NCBI GenBank assembly: GCA_022710245.1
Contig: JAKLHH010000303.1
Location: forward strand, 1-8,084
From: Myxococcota bacterium
GTDB lineage: Bacteria > Myxococcota > Polyangia > GCA-2747355 > JAKLHH01
Direction: 5' to 3'
DNA length: 8,084 nucleotides
Each line of letters opens with the position of its first letter. The stretch's first letter is position 1. The translations under genes were made by a program, and so were the position numbers. Shown piece by piece: positions 6,153-8,084 of the stretch. The notes under the pieces are model-generated. The model did not search any database and was not told where the DNA came from. It saw only the letters and a list, made by a program, of their open reading frames with translations.

Positions 6153-6171
6153 GGCTCGTCCTGCGCCAGGC

Positions 6172-7170
6172 TCAGCGCGCGGCCGGCAGCCGTGGCCCGA
6201 TCGCCTCCACGAGCTGCTCCTCGGCCCGCGCCAGCCCCCGCGATGCCGGCTCCTGCCGCAGCGCCCGGCGCGCGGCCTCGTCGAAGGGGACCCGCTCGGT
6301 GTGACCGCACAGGCTCCAGTAGCGGTCGTCCCGCGGCAGCAGGTCCTCGGCGAGGCCCAGCACCAGCTCGCGCGCCAGCGGGTAGCTCGCCCGCGTGACG
6401 AGCCGCAGCCAGAGCGCGGAGAGCCGCGGGGTGAGCAGCGGCACGTCGACGGCGACGAGCCGGCGGCCGTGGAGGGCGGCCACCCGCTCGAGGATCTCGC
6501 GGCCGCTCAGCGTCTCCGGACCGGGCAGGTCGAACCACTCACTGGTCGCCAGCGGCAGCGAGCGCGCGGCGAGCAGCGCGGCGAGCACGTCCTCGATCGC
6601 CACGGGCCGCGAGCGCGATCGCAGCCAGGCCGGGAGCACCATCACCGGCAGGCGGAGCGCGAGGTCGCGGACGATCCGCCACGACGCGCTGCCGGCGCCG
6701 ATCACCATCGAGGCGCGCAGCTCGAGGGTCGGCACGGGCCCGCCCCGCAGGATCTCCCCGACCGCGAGCCGGCTCCGCAGGTGCGTCGAGGGGCTCCTCG
6801 CCGGCGCCGGCCCGCCGAGGTAGACGATCCGCTCGAGCCCGGCCCGCGCCGCGGCTGCCGCGAAGCTCTCGGCGGCGCGAGCGTCGTCCTCCTGGTAGCT
6901 GCGGCCCTTGCGGTCGCGGCTCTTCCTGCCGATGGTGTGCACGAGGTAGTAGGCGACCGCGACCCCCTCGAGCGCGCCGGGCAGGGTCTCCGGGCGGAGC
7001 ACGTCGCAGGTGCGCCACTCGACGCCGGCCTCGTCTCGCGTCGGCACGCTCGGCCGGCGGGTGGCCGCGATGACCTGCTCGCCCCCTGCGAGGAGCGCCG
7101 GCACCAGCGCCCCACCGATGAAGCCCGTGGCTCCGGTCACCAGGATCTGCCGCTGGTCGGCTGACGACAT
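6172..7170 (-). CDS. Atypical SDR-family NAD(P)-binding protein
   Basis: The product has 332 residues and is predicted to be cytosolic. ILVTGATGFIGG (9-20) is the glycine-rich TGxxGxxG dinucleotide-binding loop after the first Rossmann strand. AATRRP (35-40) ends the second strand, with basic residues that hint at NADP. CDVLRPETLPGAL (55-67) follows the usual DxxD pattern, and YYLVHTIG (74-81), RIVYLGG (114-120) and LELRASMVIGAGS (149-161) match the atypical SDR group that includes YbjT-like proteins. No convincing YxxxK catalytic pair is visible, as in other atypical SDRs, so it may be a sensor or a reductase; the substrate is unknown. The ATG at 7170 has GGAGG 4 nt upstream. The frame is open further upstream to 7344, but that extension would translate the structured repeat and is rejected. 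Confidence 0.9.
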   Translation of the reverse strand: MSSADQRQILVTGATGFIGGALVPALLAGGEQVIAATRRPSVPTRDEAGVEWRTCDVLRPETLPGALEGVAVAYYLVHTIGRKSRDRKGRSYQEDDARAAESFAAAAARAGLERIVYLGGPAPARSPSTHLRSRLAVGEILRGGPVPTLELRASMVIGAGSASWRIVRDLALRLPVMVLPAWLRSRSRPVAIEDVLAALLAARSLPLATSEWFDLPGPETLSGREILERVAALHGRRLVAVDVPLLTPRLSALWLRLVTRASYPLARELVLGLAEDLLPRDDRYWSLCGHTERVPFDEAARRALRQEPASRGLARAEEQLVEAIGPRLPAAR

Positions 7171-7227
7171 CGTCCCTCCCTGGCTCACAGCGTAGCGCGC
7201 TCCGCCTCCTCGCGCAGGCGCGGGTTT

Positions 7228-7243
7228 CTTCGCCCCGGCGAAG
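7228..7243. other. Inverted repeat CTTCGCC/GGCGAAG
   Basis: CTTCGCC (7228-7234) and GGCGAAG (7237-7243) form a perfect inverted repeat that ends where structured element copy 2 begins. GGGTTT precedes it on the plus strand. Read on the minus strand it is followed by AAACCC, so it is not a U-tract terminator for that strand. Confidence 0.5.
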
Positions 7244-7306
7244 GTGAATTGTCGCGGCGCCGCCCAGGTCGGGCGGTCGGGCGTAGCTGCCGCGACCAAC
7301 AATTTG
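7243..7306 (-). other. Copy 2 of the dispersed structured element
   Basis: Read on the minus strand, the element runs from CAAATTG to CAATTCACC. Its outer stem GTCGCGGC/GCCGCGAC is perfect (8 bp), with terminal AATT/AATT pairing across a 4-nt bulge. The inner stem CGCCC/GGCGC-side partner GGGCG has 5 bp and closes the 13-nt loop GACCGCCCGACCT. Compared with copy 1, an A-T pair of the inner stem is replaced by C-G, a compensatory change. The element lies 72 nt upstream of the SDR gene start (sense orientation) and 144 nt upstream of the DsbA-like gene start (antisense), within the divergent region. An RNA role is inferred, and a palindromic DNA repeat remains possible. Confidence 0.6.
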
Positions 7307-7338
7307 CCCTGCTCGCCTCCTTCGAAGGTGCCACGACC

Positions 7339-7365
7339 CACCATCCGCGGCGTCGCGCGGTGGTG
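7339..7365. other. 10-bp hairpin with one bulged T
   Basis: CACCA and CCGCG (7339-7349, with a bulged T at 7344) pair with CGCGG and TGGTG (7356-7365) around the 6-nt loop GCGTCG. It lies in the divergent intergenic region upstream of the DsbA-like gene. No T-run follows on either strand, so it is not a standard terminator. It may be part of a structured 5' leader. Confidence 0.45.
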
Positions 7366-7409
7366 AGGTCAGGCGGCCGCGCGCGAGGATCGCCGGCGGC
7401 ACATCCATT

Positions 7410-7425
7410 GCTCGCTCAGGCGAGC
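7410..7425. other. Hairpin just upstream of the DsbA-like gene
   Basis: GCTCGC and GCGAGC pair around TCAG; a shifted register, TCGCTC/GAGCGA around AGGC, is equally good. It ends 15 nt before the GGAGG ribosome binding site at 7441-7445 and could lie in the 5' leader of the gene at 7451. A regulatory role is unproven. Confidence 0.4.
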
Positions 7426-7450
7426 GAACACCGACGAGCAGGAGGGCGCC

Positions 7451-8059
7451 ATGAGCGTGTCGCGGAGGGCGGTCGTGCTGGTCGCAGCGCTGGCGGGCTG
7501 CTCGAGCGGGGTCGGCGCGGCCGGCTCGCCTGTCGAGGATCTGGCGTCGCGTCCCCGGCGCGGCGCTGCCACCGCCACGGTCCTCATCCAGGAGGCGAGC
7601 GACCTGCAGTGCCCCTACTGCTCGCTGGTGCAGCCGACCCTCGACAAGGTCCTCGCCGCCTACCCGAAGGACGTCGCGCTGGTCTGGCTCGACCACCCGC
7701 TGCCGCAGCACAGGAGCGCCATCCCCGCCGCCGAGGCGGCGCGCGAGGTGCGTGATCAGGCGGGCGACGCGGCGTTCTGGGCCTTCCTGGCGCGGCTCCT
7801 CGCGCGCCCGCACGCCTACTCGCGGGCGGAGCTGCAGGCGCACGCCCGCGCGGCCGGGGCGACGGACCTCGCGCGCTTCAACCGCGCGCTCGACGAGGGC
7901 TGGCACCGCGCCGCGGTGGTCGCCGAGGACCGCGGGGTGCGCGCGGCGGCCGGCTTCGAGATCGGCGCGCCGGCCTTCTTCATCGGCCGGCTCGTCGTCG
8001 AGGGCGCCGAGGACTTCGCGACCTTCCGGACCCTGATCGAGCGCCAGCTCGGGCGCTGA
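7451..8059 (+). CDS. DsbA-like thioredoxin-fold lipoprotein
   Basis: The product has 202 residues. MSVSRRAVVLVAALAGC is a strong lipoprotein signal (lipobox LAGC, lipid Cys17), placing it on the periplasmic side of a membrane. CPYC at 54-57 is the redox-active CxxC after the first strand (ATVLIQEASDLQCPYC), and GAPAFFIGR (172-180) is the cis-proline loop with Pro174. The intervening helical insertion (about 86-160) is that of the DsbA/Thioredoxin_4 group rather than of plain thioredoxin. It probably oxidises, reduces or isomerises disulfides in exported proteins. The cysteine-rich lipoprotein at 4053-4769 is a conceivable client, but that link is only inferred from proximity. The ATG at 7451 has GGAGG at 7441-7445. 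It is divergent from the SDR gene across 280 nt of inverted repeats, and no partner DsbB or DsbD is visible. Confidence 0.92.
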   Translation: MSVSRRAVVLVAALAGCSSGVGAAGSPVEDLASRPRRGAATATVLIQEASDLQCPYCSLVQPTLDKVLAAYPKDVALVWLDHPLPQHRSAIPAAEAAREVRDQAGDAAFWAFLARLLARPHAYSRAELQAHARAAGATDLARFNRALDEGWHRAAVVAEDRGVRAAAGFEIGAPAFFIGRLVVEGAEDFATFRTLIERQLGR

Positions 8060-8084
8060 GGCGCCCCGCGGTCCGCCGCGACTC

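Noticed and set aside
5866..7164. Long open frame on the plus strand through the minisatellite and opposite the SDR gene.
   Set aside because: Its 5' part is repeat translation and the rest is antisense to a clear Rossmann-fold gene.
7239..7330. Target-site duplication CGAAGGTG proving transposition of the structured element.
   Set aside because: The two 8-mers do not abut the element symmetrically, copy 1 has no matching flank, and an 8-nt match in GC-rich DNA with nearby palindromes can be chance; kept only as a weak hint.
7171..7344. N-terminal extension of the SDR protein from 7344.
   Set aside because: It would translate structured element copy 2; the GGAGG and ATG at 7170 immediately precede the Rossmann motif.

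Overview
The window is very GC-rich and carries seven protein-coding genes on both strands. The organism is probably a bacterium of the Myxococcota or a related deltaproteobacterial lineage. Three things suggest this: a PurL of the long type with a PurS-like N-terminus and the motif ETHNSPSALDPYGG, several predicted lipoproteins with long Asp/Arg/Ala/Pro-rich linkers after the lipid-anchored cysteine, and extreme G/C preference at third codon positions. This placement is an inference from sequence style, not from a search.

Layout, left to right. (1) 1-996, minus: the 5' part of purL (purine biosynthesis), running off the left edge. (2) 997-1111: short GCGTCAGGGG repeats and a 12-bp palindrome between purL and its upstream neighbour. 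(3) 1105-2055, minus: a lipoprotein with a right-handed beta-helix. (4) 2056-2281: a divergent intergenic region holding two ~50-nt direct repeats, each with an 18-nt near-palindrome. (5) 2282-4048, plus: a lipoprotein combining a TonB/TolA C-terminal-like domain with HEAT-like helical repeats. (6) 4053-4769, minus: a small lipoprotein with a 12-cysteine domain, converging on the previous gene with 4 nt between stops. (7) 4859-5932, minus: a secreted HExxH metallopeptidase-like protein. (8) 5980-6152: a GCGCAGCG minisatellite. (9) 6172-7170, minus: an atypical SDR (NAD(P)-binding) protein. (10) 7171-7450: a divergent intergenic region dense in inverted repeats. (11) 7451-8059, plus: a DsbA-like thioredoxin-fold lipoprotein with a CPYC motif.

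Five of the seven products are predicted to be exported (four lipoproteins and one signal-peptide protein), so most of the window serves the cell envelope. purL and the SDR protein are cytosolic and look unrelated. Gene orientation alternates, so this is not one operon; only the two minus-strand genes at 4053-5932 could plausibly share a transcript.

The most unusual signal is non-coding. A ~64-nt element occurs twice, at 4806-4870 (plus orientation) and 7243-7306 (minus orientation). The copies share sequence and a predicted two-stem fold, and they differ by a compensatory base-pair change in the inner stem. The change keeps a conserved 13-nt apical loop closed. This looks like a dispersed structured element: a cis-acting RNA, a small RNA or a REP/MITE-like repeat. 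I do not recognise it as a named family.
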